Shown: one piece after another, positions 1 through 6,888 of the stretch
Layout: each line of letters opens with the position of its first letter
Position numbering within the stretch: position 1 is the first letter of the stretch
NCBI GenBank assembly: GCA_937927625.1
Contig: CALBSD010000073.1
Coordinates: forward strand, 1-12,071
Length of the DNA stretch: 12,071 nucleotides
Direction: 5' to 3'
DNA from: an uncultured Actinomycetes bacterium
Lineage (GTDB): Bacteria > Actinomycetota > Acidimicrobiia > Acidimicrobiales > Ilumatobacteraceae
Notes under the pieces: model-generated
What the model saw: only the letters and a program-made list of their open reading frames with translations
Told to the model about the DNA's origin: nothing
Databases searched by the model: none
Translations under genes and position numbers: made by a program

Positions 1-738
1 TTTGTTCACGGAAATCCAGAAACGTCAGTCATCTGGAAGCCAGTCGTCGAACTGCTGAATGATCGCCGCATCAAGGACATCGTGCTGCTATCGCCGCCGG
101 GGTTTGGATCACCGACGCCCAAAGGGTGGGGCGCAACGACACGCGAATACACGCAATGGTTGGCTGATGAGTTGAAGGCCATTGGCGGCGATATTGACCT
201 CGTGGGTCACGACTGGGGTGCAGGGCATGTGTTCCGTGTTCTCGCCGAATATCCGGGCATTGTGCGCAGTTGGGCTGCGGACTGTGTGGGTCTGATGCAT
301 TCGAATTACGTATGGCACGATGCTGCTCAAGGCTGGCAAACCCCTGACGTCGGCGAGCAAATGGTGCAAGGCATGGTGGACATGGATGCCGACACATTCG
401 TCGCAGCATTCGGCGGACTTGGTTTTCCTGAAGACATTGCGCGAGAGATGAAGACTGGAATCGATGCTGAGATGGCTCGTTGCATTCTTGCGCTGTATCG
501 AGATGCTGCTCAACCTGCGATGCGTGCGTTAGGTAGCCGCTTCATTGATCAGAAGCCGAAGCGCGGTCTCGTCATCATTGCGGAGAACGATCATTTCGCT
601 GGTCCGCATGAAACACATGAAGAGATTGCTGCCGCGGTGGGCGCAAAGGTGAAACATCTTGAAGGATGTGGTCACTGGTGGATGTTGGAAAAGCCCGAAG
701 AAGCAGCCCGCATGCTTGCGGGTCACTGGATCAAGTGA
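1..738 (+). CDS. Alpha/beta hydrolase, haloalkane dehalogenase/epoxide hydrolase type (5' end missing)
   Basis: The reading frame is open from base 1, so the N-terminus lies outside the window; 245 residues are visible. Numbering from the first visible codon, an HGNPETS oxyanion-hole motif (residues 3-9) comes just before the nucleophile elbow GHDWGAG, whose Asp71 is the likely nucleophile. Asp197 (in AENDHF) and His225 (in GCGHWW) complete a plausible Asp-Asp/Glu-His triad. An Asp rather than Ser nucleophile points to the haloalkane dehalogenase/epoxide hydrolase branch, which opens C-halogen bonds or epoxides through an ester intermediate. The Asn in HGNP and the Trp after the nucleophile are the positions that bind halide in true dehalogenases. 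The cap region (about 95-180) is divergent, so the substrate cannot be read from sequence. No signal peptide can be judged. The gene ends 12 bases before the dioxygenase gene, so the two are probably cotranscribed. Confidence 0.85.
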   Translation, partial: FVHGNPETSVIWKPVVELLNDRRIKDIVLLSPPGFGSPTPKGWGATTREYTQWLADELKAIGGDIDLVGHDWGAGHVFRVLAEYPGIVRSWAADCVGLMHSNYVWHDAAQGWQTPDVGEQMVQGMVDMDADTFVAAFGGLGFPEDIAREMKTGIDAEMARCILALYRDAAQPAMRALGSRFIDQKPKRGLVIIAENDHFAGPHETHEEIAAAVGAKVKHLEGCGHWWMLEKPEEAARMLAGHWIK

Positions 739-750
739 AAGGCTGAAACA

Positions 751-1629
751 ATGAGTGATGTTGTGAAGCCCAAGCGTGGTGGACCACGCTCCACAGTCGA
801 TTGGTCGGAGACGCAGCCGTATCAGCGCATCACAGTGACCAAAGTGTCTCCTGCAATTGGTGCACTCATTGGTGGTGTGCAATTGGCTGATGTTGATGAC
901 GAAACGCTGACCGAAATTCGCCGTGCGCTCAATGAGAATTGCGCCATCTTCTTCCGTGATCAACACATGACACCCGAACAGCACATCGCGTTCGGTCGAC
1001 GCTTCGGTGAACTTGATGTTCATCCTGCTGCTGCAAACAGCGCTGGCTTCGAAGAGATTCTTGTGATCTCTGCCGATGAGAATTCGAATCGCGCCAATGG
1101 CGAAGCATGGCATAGCGATGTTTCGTGTGAGCCACAGCCGCCGATGGGCAGCATCTTGTACATGAAGGAAATTCCTCCAGTTGGCGGTGACACATTGTTC
1201 GCCAACATGTATGCGGCCTATGACGCACTCAGCGATCGCATGAAGGAATATCTGCACGGACTAGTTGCTGTGCACGATGGCAACCATGTCTACAAGGGTT
1301 TGTACGCCGGAGTGGCCGATAAGCCCACGTATCCCACGGCAAAGCATCCAATTGTTCGTACGCATCCAGAAACGGGTCGTCCGTGTCTATTTGTAAATCG
1401 TTCATTCACAACACACATCGTTGGGCTACCAAAAGATGAGAGCGATGCGATTCTCAACTACTTGTACAACCACATCGAACACCCGAACTTCCAAACACGT
1501 TTTGTGTGGGAAGCAAACTCGGTGGCGTTCTGGGATAACCGCAGTGCGCAGCATCGTGCCATCTGGGATTACTGGCCACATCGCCGATACGGACATCGTG
1601 TGACGGTGAAAGGCGATACGCCGTTCTGA
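751..1629 (+). CDS. TauD/TfdA family 2-oxoglutarate/Fe(II)-dependent dioxygenase
   Basis: The 292-residue protein has the usual length of the TauD/TfdA family, cytosolic enzymes that couple 2-oxoglutarate decarboxylation to hydroxylation of a substrate such as taurine, alkyl sulfates or aryloxy-acids. The iron-binding facial triad is visible as His121-x-Asp123 (in WHSDVS) and distal His268 (in SAQHRA). Arg283 (in GHRVTV) is the expected 2-oxoglutarate carboxylate anchor. The family segments FFRDQHMTPEQ (67-77) and PPVGGDTLFANM (142-153) are intact. The start at 751 is supported by AAAGG at 738-742, eight bases upstream and overlapping the previous gene's stop, which suggests translational linkage to the hydrolase. 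The actual substrate (sulfonate, ether, aromatic acid) cannot be assigned from sequence. The stop is immediately followed by the stop of the converging gene. Confidence 0.93.
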   Translation: MSDVVKPKRGGPRSTVDWSETQPYQRITVTKVSPAIGALIGGVQLADVDDETLTEIRRALNENCAIFFRDQHMTPEQHIAFGRRFGELDVHPAAANSAGFEEILVISADENSNRANGEAWHSDVSCEPQPPMGSILYMKEIPPVGGDTLFANMYAAYDALSDRMKEYLHGLVAVHDGNHVYKGLYAGVADKPTYPTAKHPIVRTHPETGRPCLFVNRSFTTHIVGLPKDESDAILNYLYNHIEHPNFQTRFVWEANSVAFWDNRSAQHRAIWDYWPHRRYGHRVTVKGDTPF

Positions 1630-2667
1630 TTACTTGCCGTACGCGGCAACTATCGGCGCAAGCTCTGTTGGTGTTGCGCCATGCATGATGACGCCATCGC
1701 AACCCAATGCAAACTGATGACGAATCGCTGCAACGCACTGTTCTGGTGTTCCCATCGCGGCGGGAGCAAGCCATTCAGCGGGTATCAGGGGAGCGACACG
1801 TTCTAAGTCTTCCGTTGTTCCCTTGGCATCGAGCGCGCCGGGGAAAGTGCGAACAAATTCATCTTCACGGAATCGCTTCAAGACTGCAGGGTCCCAATTG
1901 TTGGTGCGCACCATGAGGTCGCCGTATGCCTGCAGATAAGTGGCAAGACGCCCCACTGTTTTCTTCAGGCGCAACGCAGGGTCGATGTGATCACCGACTG
2001 TTGCAAAGCATGACCACACCTTCACCGCACCTGGATCACGGCCAGCTTCTTCTGCTGCACGTTTCACTGTCTGCACGGCACGTTGCGTGGTTTCGTCGGT
2101 GAAGAACGTATGCAAGATGACGGTGTCATATGCACGTCCCGCCATCTTGAGTGTCTGGTCGCCAAACACTGTGATGCTCAACGGAATGTCGAGTCGAAAA
2201 TCAGGGTCAAGGCGTAAGACCGGATACGTGCCGGTGAGGTCGGTATGCCCCAGAACTGTCTCGCCATTCCACAGGCGGCGCATCAGGTGGGCGAACTGTT
2301 CCATTGAATCTGTCGTGGCCATCGGCATGCCATATGCCTTGAACATCGCCTCGATACCGCGACCCAAACCCAGGCTGAATCGACCCTCAGACAACAAGTG
2401 CAGTGTGCTTGCCCATGACGCGGTGACTAGTGGGTGGCGTGTGGTGTGGTTGGTTGCTGCGGTGATGATGTTGATGTTGTTCGTGGCAGCTACGGCGGCG
2501 CCCGTTAGTGCGCCAGCTTCCTTGATGTTGAAGCGCTCGGAGATGAATGCAGAGCCCAGGCCTAACTGCTCTGCATGAGCCAGTTCGTCCAGCATGTCGC
2601 GGGGAGATTTTGGTGCGCCCGCCAACGTATAGAAGCCAAGTTCGGGGTGGGTGGGTGTCGCGGCCAT
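1630..2667 (-). CDS. LLM-class F420-dependent oxidoreductase
   Basis: This 345-residue protein is a luciferase-like TIM-barrel flavin/F420 oxidoreductase. It resembles the actinobacterial F420 family typified by MSMEG_2249 (TIGR03857, from memory). Recognisable segments are SERFNIKEAGALTGAAVA (43-60), the NHTTRHPL and LLSEGRFSLGLGRG stretch (73-104), and the late GCDGVIMHG strand (322-330). Such enzymes transfer hydride between F420H2 and small organic substrates in the cytosol. The frame stays open to 2820, but those extra codons would overlap the divergent gene at 2720 and look nothing like the family. The ATG at 2667 begins a typical N-terminus (MAATPTHPELGFYTLAG), so I chose it, although no clear Shine-Dalgarno precedes it. 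The substrate is unknown. Confidence 0.9.
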   Translation of the reverse strand: MAATPTHPELGFYTLAGAPKSPRDMLDELAHAEQLGLGSAFISERFNIKEAGALTGAAVAATNNINIITAATNHTTRHPLVTASWASTLHLLSEGRFSLGLGRGIEAMFKAYGMPMATTDSMEQFAHLMRRLWNGETVLGHTDLTGTYPVLRLDPDFRLDIPLSITVFGDQTLKMAGRAYDTVILHTFFTDETTQRAVQTVKRAAEEAGRDPGAVKVWSCFATVGDHIDPALRLKKTVGRLATYLQAYGDLMVRTNNWDPAVLKRFREDEFVRTFPGALDAKGTTEDLERVAPLIPAEWLAPAAMGTPEQCVAAIRHQFALGCDGVIMHGATPTELAPIVAAYGK

Positions 2668-2719
2668 GTGGCGAGAGTAGTGCTCTTGAGCAACTAGGTT
2701 CTCACTCAAAGGGGAAGAT
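2668..2719. promoter_or_regulatory. Divergent intergenic region with a small dyad
   Basis: These 52 bases separate the start codons of the divergent F420 oxidoreductase and DinB-like genes, so both promoters must lie here or inside the coding ends. A near-symmetric element occupies 2679-2695: AGT-GCTC-TT-GAGC-A-ACT, with one unpaired base. This could be an operator, but I cannot identify a convincing -35/-10 pair on either strand. Confidence 0.3.
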
Positions 2720-3253
2720 ATGAATCGCATTGAAATTGAAACAAAACTGAACGACGACCGGACTTGGTTATTGAACACGTATCGAGAGTTGTCAGAGACG
2801 CAGTTGTTCGGCGACCTCACCCCGAGCGAACATGACCCTTCTAACTATTGGTCTGCGCTTGATCACCTCGCACACTTGGCACTTATTGAGCGCAACTTTG
2901 CCGGCATGATTCGCAAGCACATCGGTGGTGCGAAGAACCCCGTTGGTCTCACTCATGATGATTCGGGTGCGCCGCGTACTCGCGATCAGATCATGGCTTC
3001 CGTTCATGCGATGACAGAAGAGTGGCAGTTGCAGCATCATGGAAAGTCTCTTGATGAAGTGGTGGCGTTAGGTGCAAGTGCCCGTGCAGTCACGCTTCAG
3101 TTGTTAAGCGAACTCACCGATGAACAACTGGCGGAAGTGTTGCCTGGTGCTCCGTGGGCTGATGGCACCATCGGCGGTGTTCTTGCGGCAAATGCCGACC
3201 ACGGGCGTATGCACTGGAAGTGGGCGAAAGATGCTGGAGTGCACGAGCACTAA
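2720..3253 (+). CDS. DinB-like four-helix-bundle protein
   Basis: The protein has 177 residues and matches the DinB/YfiT-like superfamily in length and His placement. The first pair is His49 and His52 in SALDHLAHL, and the second is His161 and His165 in NADHGRMHWKW; such histidines normally ligate a divalent metal in the bundle core. Members of this superfamily include thiol-dependent (mycothiol, bacillithiol) transferases and isomerases as well as many proteins of unknown function. In an actinobacterium mycothiol would be the natural thiol, but that is inference. The start at 2720 is well supported by AAAGGGGAAG at 2708-2717. The stop codon overlaps the nitroreductase start (TAATG), so the two are translationally coupled. 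Confidence 0.8.
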   Translation: MNRIEIETKLNDDRTWLLNTYRELSETQLFGDLTPSEHDPSNYWSALDHLAHLALIERNFAGMIRKHIGGAKNPVGLTHDDSGAPRTRDQIMASVHAMTEEWQLQHHGKSLDEVVALGASARAVTLQLLSELTDEQLAEVLPGAPWADGTIGGVLAANADHGRMHWKWAKDAGVHEH

Positions 3254-3945
3254 TGGAGGAGTCACTTCATAACGTGCCGATGCTGGAAGGCATCGCAACA
3301 ACACGATCGATTCGTCGATACCTTCCTGAGTCAATTCCTGACGATGTCTTACGTGAAATCTTGTTTGCTGCCACACGTGCACCAAGTGGAAGCAACCGTC
3401 AGCCGTTTCGCTTTATGGTGTTCACCGATTCTGAGAAGTCGCAGCAGGTGAAGGCGCTCATCGCACAAGGTGCGCAAAAACTGTGGAATCACAAGCGCGT
3501 GAACGATGGTTATGACGCTGGCTCTGGTGCTGTTGAGGATTCTCCAAAGACACGCATGGCAAACACAATGCAGAGTTACGTAGAAAACTTTGCAGAGGTT
3601 CCCGTTCTCGTTCTGGCGATTCTTCTTCGCTATCGCGATCCGAATCCGATGGAAGGCGCATCGGTATATCCGGCCTGTCAGAACCTGTTACTCGCCGCTC
3701 GTGCAAAGGGATACGGCGGAGTGCTCACTGGCTTTCATGGCTACGTGGAAAAGGAATTGCATCAACTTCTGGATCTTCCAGAGAACGCTTTCATCGCAGC
3801 GACCATTTCCTTGGGGAAGCCCGCCGGCAATCACGGCCCTGTACGGCGTGTGCCGATGAATGAACTGATCTATGGCGACACTTGGGGTGGCGGAGCATCG
3901 TGGGCGATTGACCCCGATGGAACTGCGGTCCTGAGAGGTCGATGA
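3253..3945 (+). CDS. Nitroreductase-family FMN oxidoreductase
   Basis: This 230-residue protein carries the marks of the FMN-binding nitroreductase fold: TRSIRRY (17-23) and APSGSNRQPFRF (43-54) for FMN phosphate and ring contacts, a central ACQNLLLAARAKGYGG helix (141-156), and ISLGKPAG (185-192) near the C-terminus. Family members are usually dimeric and reduce nitro groups, quinones or enones using NAD(P)H; the substrate here is open. I start at the ATG at 3253, which shares its A with the preceding TAA stop. An in-frame start at 3220 would run back into the DinB-like gene. An internal GTG at 3274 or ATG at 3280 lies behind a strong GGAGGAG (3255-3261) and cannot be excluded as the true start. 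Start uncertainty does not affect the motifs. Confidence 0.9.
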   Translation: MEESLHNVPMLEGIATTRSIRRYLPESIPDDVLREILFAATRAPSGSNRQPFRFMVFTDSEKSQQVKALIAQGAQKLWNHKRVNDGYDAGSGAVEDSPKTRMANTMQSYVENFAEVPVLVLAILLRYRDPNPMEGASVYPACQNLLLAARAKGYGGVLTGFHGYVEKELHQLLDLPENAFIAATISLGKPAGNHGPVRRVPMNELIYGDTWGGGASWAIDPDGTAVLRGR

Positions 3946-3976
3946 CCTAATCTCTCTGCAGTACTTCAATGAGCCT

Positions 3977-3983
3977 GAGGAGG
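3977..3983 (+). promoter_or_regulatory. Shine-Dalgarno for the SDR gene
   Basis: GAGGAGG is a near-perfect anti-16S match. It lies four bases before the ATG at 3988 and 16 before the in-frame ATG at 4000, which favours 3988 as the start even though the spacing is short. Confidence 0.6.
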
Positions 3984-3987
3984 CGCC

Positions 3988-4800
3988 ATGACACACGACA
4001 TGACACTGCAGAACCTGTTCTCCGTGAAGGGCAAGGTTGCTCTCGTCACCGGTGGCTCTCGCGGCATCGGCGAAATGATTGCAGCGGCTCTCTTGGCCAA
4101 CGGCGCGAAGGTATATATCTCAGCGCGTAAAGCTGCAGCATGTGATGAAGCAGCGCAGCGCCTGATGGCGAACTACGGCGGTGAGTGCATCTCCATTCCT
4201 GCAAACGTCGCAGAGATGGACGGCATCGAGGGTCTCGTCGCAGAAATTTCAAAGCGTGAGAAGCATCTCGACATCCTCATCAATAACGCAGGCGTTTCTT
4301 GGGGTGCCCCCATTGATGACTTCCCTGAAGTGGGTTGGGACAAGGTTATGGACACCAATGTGAAAGGCATCTTCTTCCTCACACAGAAGTTGTTGCCGCT
4401 CATGACCGCACGTTCCACCACCGATGACCCATCGCGCATTGTGAACATCGGCTCCATCGACGGCATCGGAACCCCATCGTTTGAGACCTATTCATATGGC
4501 CCATCGAAGGCTGCAGTGCACGCACTCACCAAGGTGCTGGCCGTGAAGCTTCGCTCGCGCAACATCATTGTGAATGCAATTGCTCCGGGACCTTTCCCCA
4601 CATGGATGCTCTCCACCGGCGTGGGTACTGGCGGAGACGTCGAAGGCACCGACTGGGACTCAGTGGGTGCGATGAACCCCAGCAAGCGTGTGGGTACACC
4701 TGAAGACATCGGTGGCCTTGCATTGTTCTTGTGCTCGCGCGCCGGTGCATTCACCGTGGGTGAAGTCATCACCTGTGATGGTGGCTCACTTCTGAAGTAA
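3988..4800 (+). CDS. SDR-family oxidoreductase, RhlG-like
   Basis: This is a complete 270-residue classical short-chain dehydrogenase/reductase. The Rossmann glycine motif TGGSRGIG is at 21-28, NNAG at 99-102, Asn124 in the TNVKG helix, and the catalytic Ser156, Tyr170 and Lys174 (in YGPSK) are all present, followed by the PGPFPTW segment (200-206) and a C-terminal CDGG. An SARK stretch after the second strand suggests NADP(H) preference. The overall wording (ISARKAAACDEAA, SWGAPIDDFPE, GSIDGIG) resembles the RhlG-like subgroup, first known as a beta-ketoacyl reductase linked to rhamnolipids, but many members act on other ketones and the substrate is unassigned. It follows the nitroreductase by 42 bases and may be in the same transcript. 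Its stop is directly joined to that of the converging arfB. Confidence 0.92.
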   Translation: MTHDMTLQNLFSVKGKVALVTGGSRGIGEMIAAALLANGAKVYISARKAAACDEAAQRLMANYGGECISIPANVAEMDGIEGLVAEISKREKHLDILINNAGVSWGAPIDDFPEVGWDKVMDTNVKGIFFLTQKLLPLMTARSTTDDPSRIVNIGSIDGIGTPSFETYSYGPSKAAVHALTKVLAVKLRSRNIIVNAIAPGPFPTWMLSTGVGTGGDVEGTDWDSVGAMNPSKRVGTPEDIGGLALFLCSRAGAFTVGEVITCDGGSLLK

Positions 4801-5211
4801 TCACTCCAACGATTTGCGATCGCGTTTCTTTTCGCTATCGCGACGTTTGGATTCAAGTCGACGTTCCACCGAACCGCGTGTCGGTTTAGTCTTCCTGCGT
4901 TTGGCAGGTGGTGGGGCAGCAGCTTTGTCAAGAAGTTCTGTTAACTGCTCAATGCAGTTACGGCGGTTCTGCCACTGGCTTCGCGTTGTCTGATTTGTCA
5001 CGGTGACGGACTCGCCGAAAGCAGCAATGATGCGTGCACGTGCGGCATTGCTGCAGACCATGTCGGCTACGTCAACGGTGAGGGATGCCTTCGTTGAAGT
5101 CTTGTTGACGTTTTGTCCGCCAGCACCGCCCGAGCGCGCAAAACCCCATTGCATCGCAGATGTTGCAATGCAAATCCCGCGTGCGGTGCGGAGATCTTCG
5201 TCGGGTGTCAC
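4801..5211 (-). CDS. arfB: Alternative ribosome-rescue factor ArfB (peptidyl-tRNA hydrolase, YaeJ type)
   Basis: The 136-residue protein has the class-I release-factor catalytic domain without the stop-codon recognition domains. GFARSGGAGGQNVNKTSTK (23-41) holds the GGQ at 31-33 that hydrolyses peptidyl-tRNA. The C-terminal 33 residues are strongly basic (KRRKTKPTR, KRRDSEKKRDRKS), as needed to thread into the empty mRNA channel of stalled ribosomes. Length and layout match E. coli YaeJ/ArfB. The start is a GTG at 5211, since an in-frame stop (that of the acyl-CoA ligase) lies 21 bases upstream with no ATG between. A weak CTGGA sits a few bases before it. The gene is in tandem with the acyl-CoA ligase and most likely read from its transcript. 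Confidence 0.93.
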   Translation of the reverse strand: MTPDEDLRTARGICIATSAMQWGFARSGGAGGQNVNKTSTKASLTVDVADMVCSNAARARIIAAFGESVTVTNQTTRSQWQNRRNCIEQLTELLDKAAAPPPAKRRKTKPTRGSVERRLESKRRDSEKKRDRKSLE

Positions 5212-5232
5212 ATGTCCAGTATGACGCGCGAA

Positions 5233-6804
5233 TTAGTTGACGCGACGTTCGTGGCCCGCCCAGTACGGCTCACGAAGATCCTTCTTCAGCACCTTGCCGC
5301 TTGGGTTACGCGGAAGGGCATCGATCCATTGCACCTTGGTGGGACACTTGAATCGAGCGAGTCGCTCGCGTGAATAGGCAATGATGTCGTCTTCGCTCAC
5401 ATCGCTATCGGCAACTTTCACCACAACCGCAAGTGCGGTCTCGCCCCACTTCTCATGAGGAATACCGATGACGGCAACGTCTGCGATACCGGGGTGTGAC
5501 ATTAAGACGTTCTCGACTTCAGCGGGGTACACATTCTCTCCACCAGAGACAATCATGTCTTTCACACGGTCGTGGATGTACACGTACCCGTCGGCATCGA
5601 TGTATCCCGCATCACCAGATGTAAACCAACCTTCGGCATTGATTGCTTTGGCAGTGTCTTCAGGGCGCTTCCAGTAACCCAACATGACTTGTGGTGAACG
5701 AATCCAAATTTCTCCGACTTCGCCCACTTCGCAATCGCGATTGTTGTCGTTGTCATGGATACGTACTTCAACACCAGGGCCAGGCAAACCGCAACTACGC
5801 AAGCGATGCTTATTCGGGCTGTCTGATGCGTGGTCGGCTGGTGGCAAGTTAATGACTGCGCCTGTTGTTTCGGTGAGGCCGTATGCCTGCCAGAACTTGC
5901 ACTTCAACAGCGCAACACTCTTGGTCAGAACGTCTTCACTGATAGGTGATGCGCCATAAGCCATCACTTGCAAACTACTGAAGTCTTTTGTTGCAGCATC
6001 GGGAACCATGTTCATCATGCCGAGAACTGCGGGAACGAGGAAGCCGTGGGTGATGCGCTTTTCCTGAATCAAATTGATGAGCGCAGCAGGGTCCATCACA
6101 CGCACGATGATGGTGGTGCATCCCATGTACATGCCGGCCATTGCCCATCCGCCACCACCAATGTGGAAGAGAGGCATTGCAGCGAGGTTGATGGAATCAG
6201 GAGTGAGTTCCCAGATTTCTTGAATCATTGGTCCGATGGCGAGGAAGTTCGCATTCGACAACATCACGCCTTTGGGCAAACCGGTGGTGCCGCTGGAATA
6301 CAACTGGAATGCCATATCGCTTGGTCCAGAGGGAGCATGCGGATCCCCCAAAGATTGGCGAGTTACCCAGGTGTTCCAATCTTCGTATTGACCATGACCG
6401 CCAACGACGAGAATCAACTTCGTGTGTTCAAGTTTGTCGGCAATGGCATCGAGGATTCCGACGAACTCTGCACCGACAACAAGAACCTTTGCTTCTGCGT
6501 TATTGACGATGTATTCCACCTCAGGGGCAGCAAGTCGAAAGTTCACGTCCACGCTGACGGCGTTCAGAAGTGCGGCACCGAAGCCCACCTCAAAGTGGGG
6601 GATGCCGTTCATATCGAGGAGTGCGACTCGGTCGTTGGCCATCACGCCTGCGGCAGCAAACCCATTGGCCACGCGCTGAGCATTTTCATAGGTCTCAGCC
6701 CAGGTGAGCTCGCGGGTTCCTTCCACCAAGCAGGTGTGATGGGGGCGACCCACGCCATGGGTGCGGACGATGTCTCCGATGGATGAAATAGCAGTCTGAG
6801 GCAT
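5233..6804 (-). CDS. Acyl-CoA synthetase (AMP-forming), FadD-like
   Basis: This 523-residue adenylate-forming enzyme activates a carboxylic acid to acyl-AMP and then acyl-CoA. All core motifs are present (numbered from the ATG at 6804): the P-loop YSSGTTGLPKG (169-179), YGLTETTG (308-315), TSGD with Asp398 contacting ribose, DRVKD with Arg413, GGENVYPAEVE (421-431), and the C-terminal NPSGK with Lys504 needed for adenylation. The length and GENVYP signature fit fatty-acid or aryl/acyl-CoA ligases; the chain type cannot be read. An in-frame TTG at 6810 is possible, but ATG 6804 is the simpler start; neither has a clear ribosome site. The gene is divergent from the membrane-protein gene across 84 bases and leads into arfB after 21 bases. 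Confidence 0.93.
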   Translation of the reverse strand: MPQTAISSIGDIVRTHGVGRPHHTCLVEGTRELTWAETYENAQRVANGFAAAGVMANDRVALLDMNGIPHFEVGFGAALLNAVSVDVNFRLAAPEVEYIVNNAEAKVLVVGAEFVGILDAIADKLEHTKLILVVGGHGQYEDWNTWVTRQSLGDPHAPSGPSDMAFQLYSSGTTGLPKGVMLSNANFLAIGPMIQEIWELTPDSINLAAMPLFHIGGGGWAMAGMYMGCTTIIVRVMDPAALINLIQEKRITHGFLVPAVLGMMNMVPDAATKDFSSLQVMAYGASPISEDVLTKSVALLKCKFWQAYGLTETTGAVINLPPADHASDSPNKHRLRSCGLPGPGVEVRIHDNDNNRDCEVGEVGEIWIRSPQVMLGYWKRPEDTAKAINAEGWFTSGDAGYIDADGYVYIHDRVKDMIVSGGENVYPAEVENVLMSHPGIADVAVIGIPHEKWGETALAVVVKVADSDVSEDDIIAYSRERLARFKCPTKVQWIDALPRNPSGKVLKKDLREPYWAGHERRVN

Positions 6805-6876
6805 GGCCAAATCGTAGACGAATGCCTGTGTCGGTCGTCACAAATGTCCCAATTTGCGGTTATGTTTTCGGGGGTG

Positions 6877-6886
6877 GATGGGGGAA
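6877..6886 (+). promoter_or_regulatory. Purine-rich ribosome-binding site deciding the membrane-protein start
   Basis: GGATGGGGGA directly precedes the ATG at 6889. The alternative in-frame ATG at 6844 has no purine-rich leader and would add 15 residues of non-membrane sequence, so 6889 is preferred. The 84 bases between the two divergent start codons (6805-6888) must hold promoters for both directions; I see no strong -35/-10 pair. Confidence 0.5.
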
Positions 6887-6888
6887 CC

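Noticed and set aside
529..1257. 242-residue open frame on the - strand across the hydrolase/dioxygenase junction
   Set aside because: It is antisense to two well-supported genes and has no family resemblance; codon-bias shadow.
2668..2820. N-terminal extension of the F420 oxidoreductase
   Set aside because: The 51 extra codons overlap the divergent DinB-like gene, which has a strong ribosome site, and do not resemble the family.
5968..6786. 272-residue open frame on the + strand, opposite the acyl-CoA ligase
   Set aside because: It lies wholly inside a gene with every adenylate-forming motif intact. Its translation is His/Cys-rich without any recognisable domain, typical of an antisense shadow.
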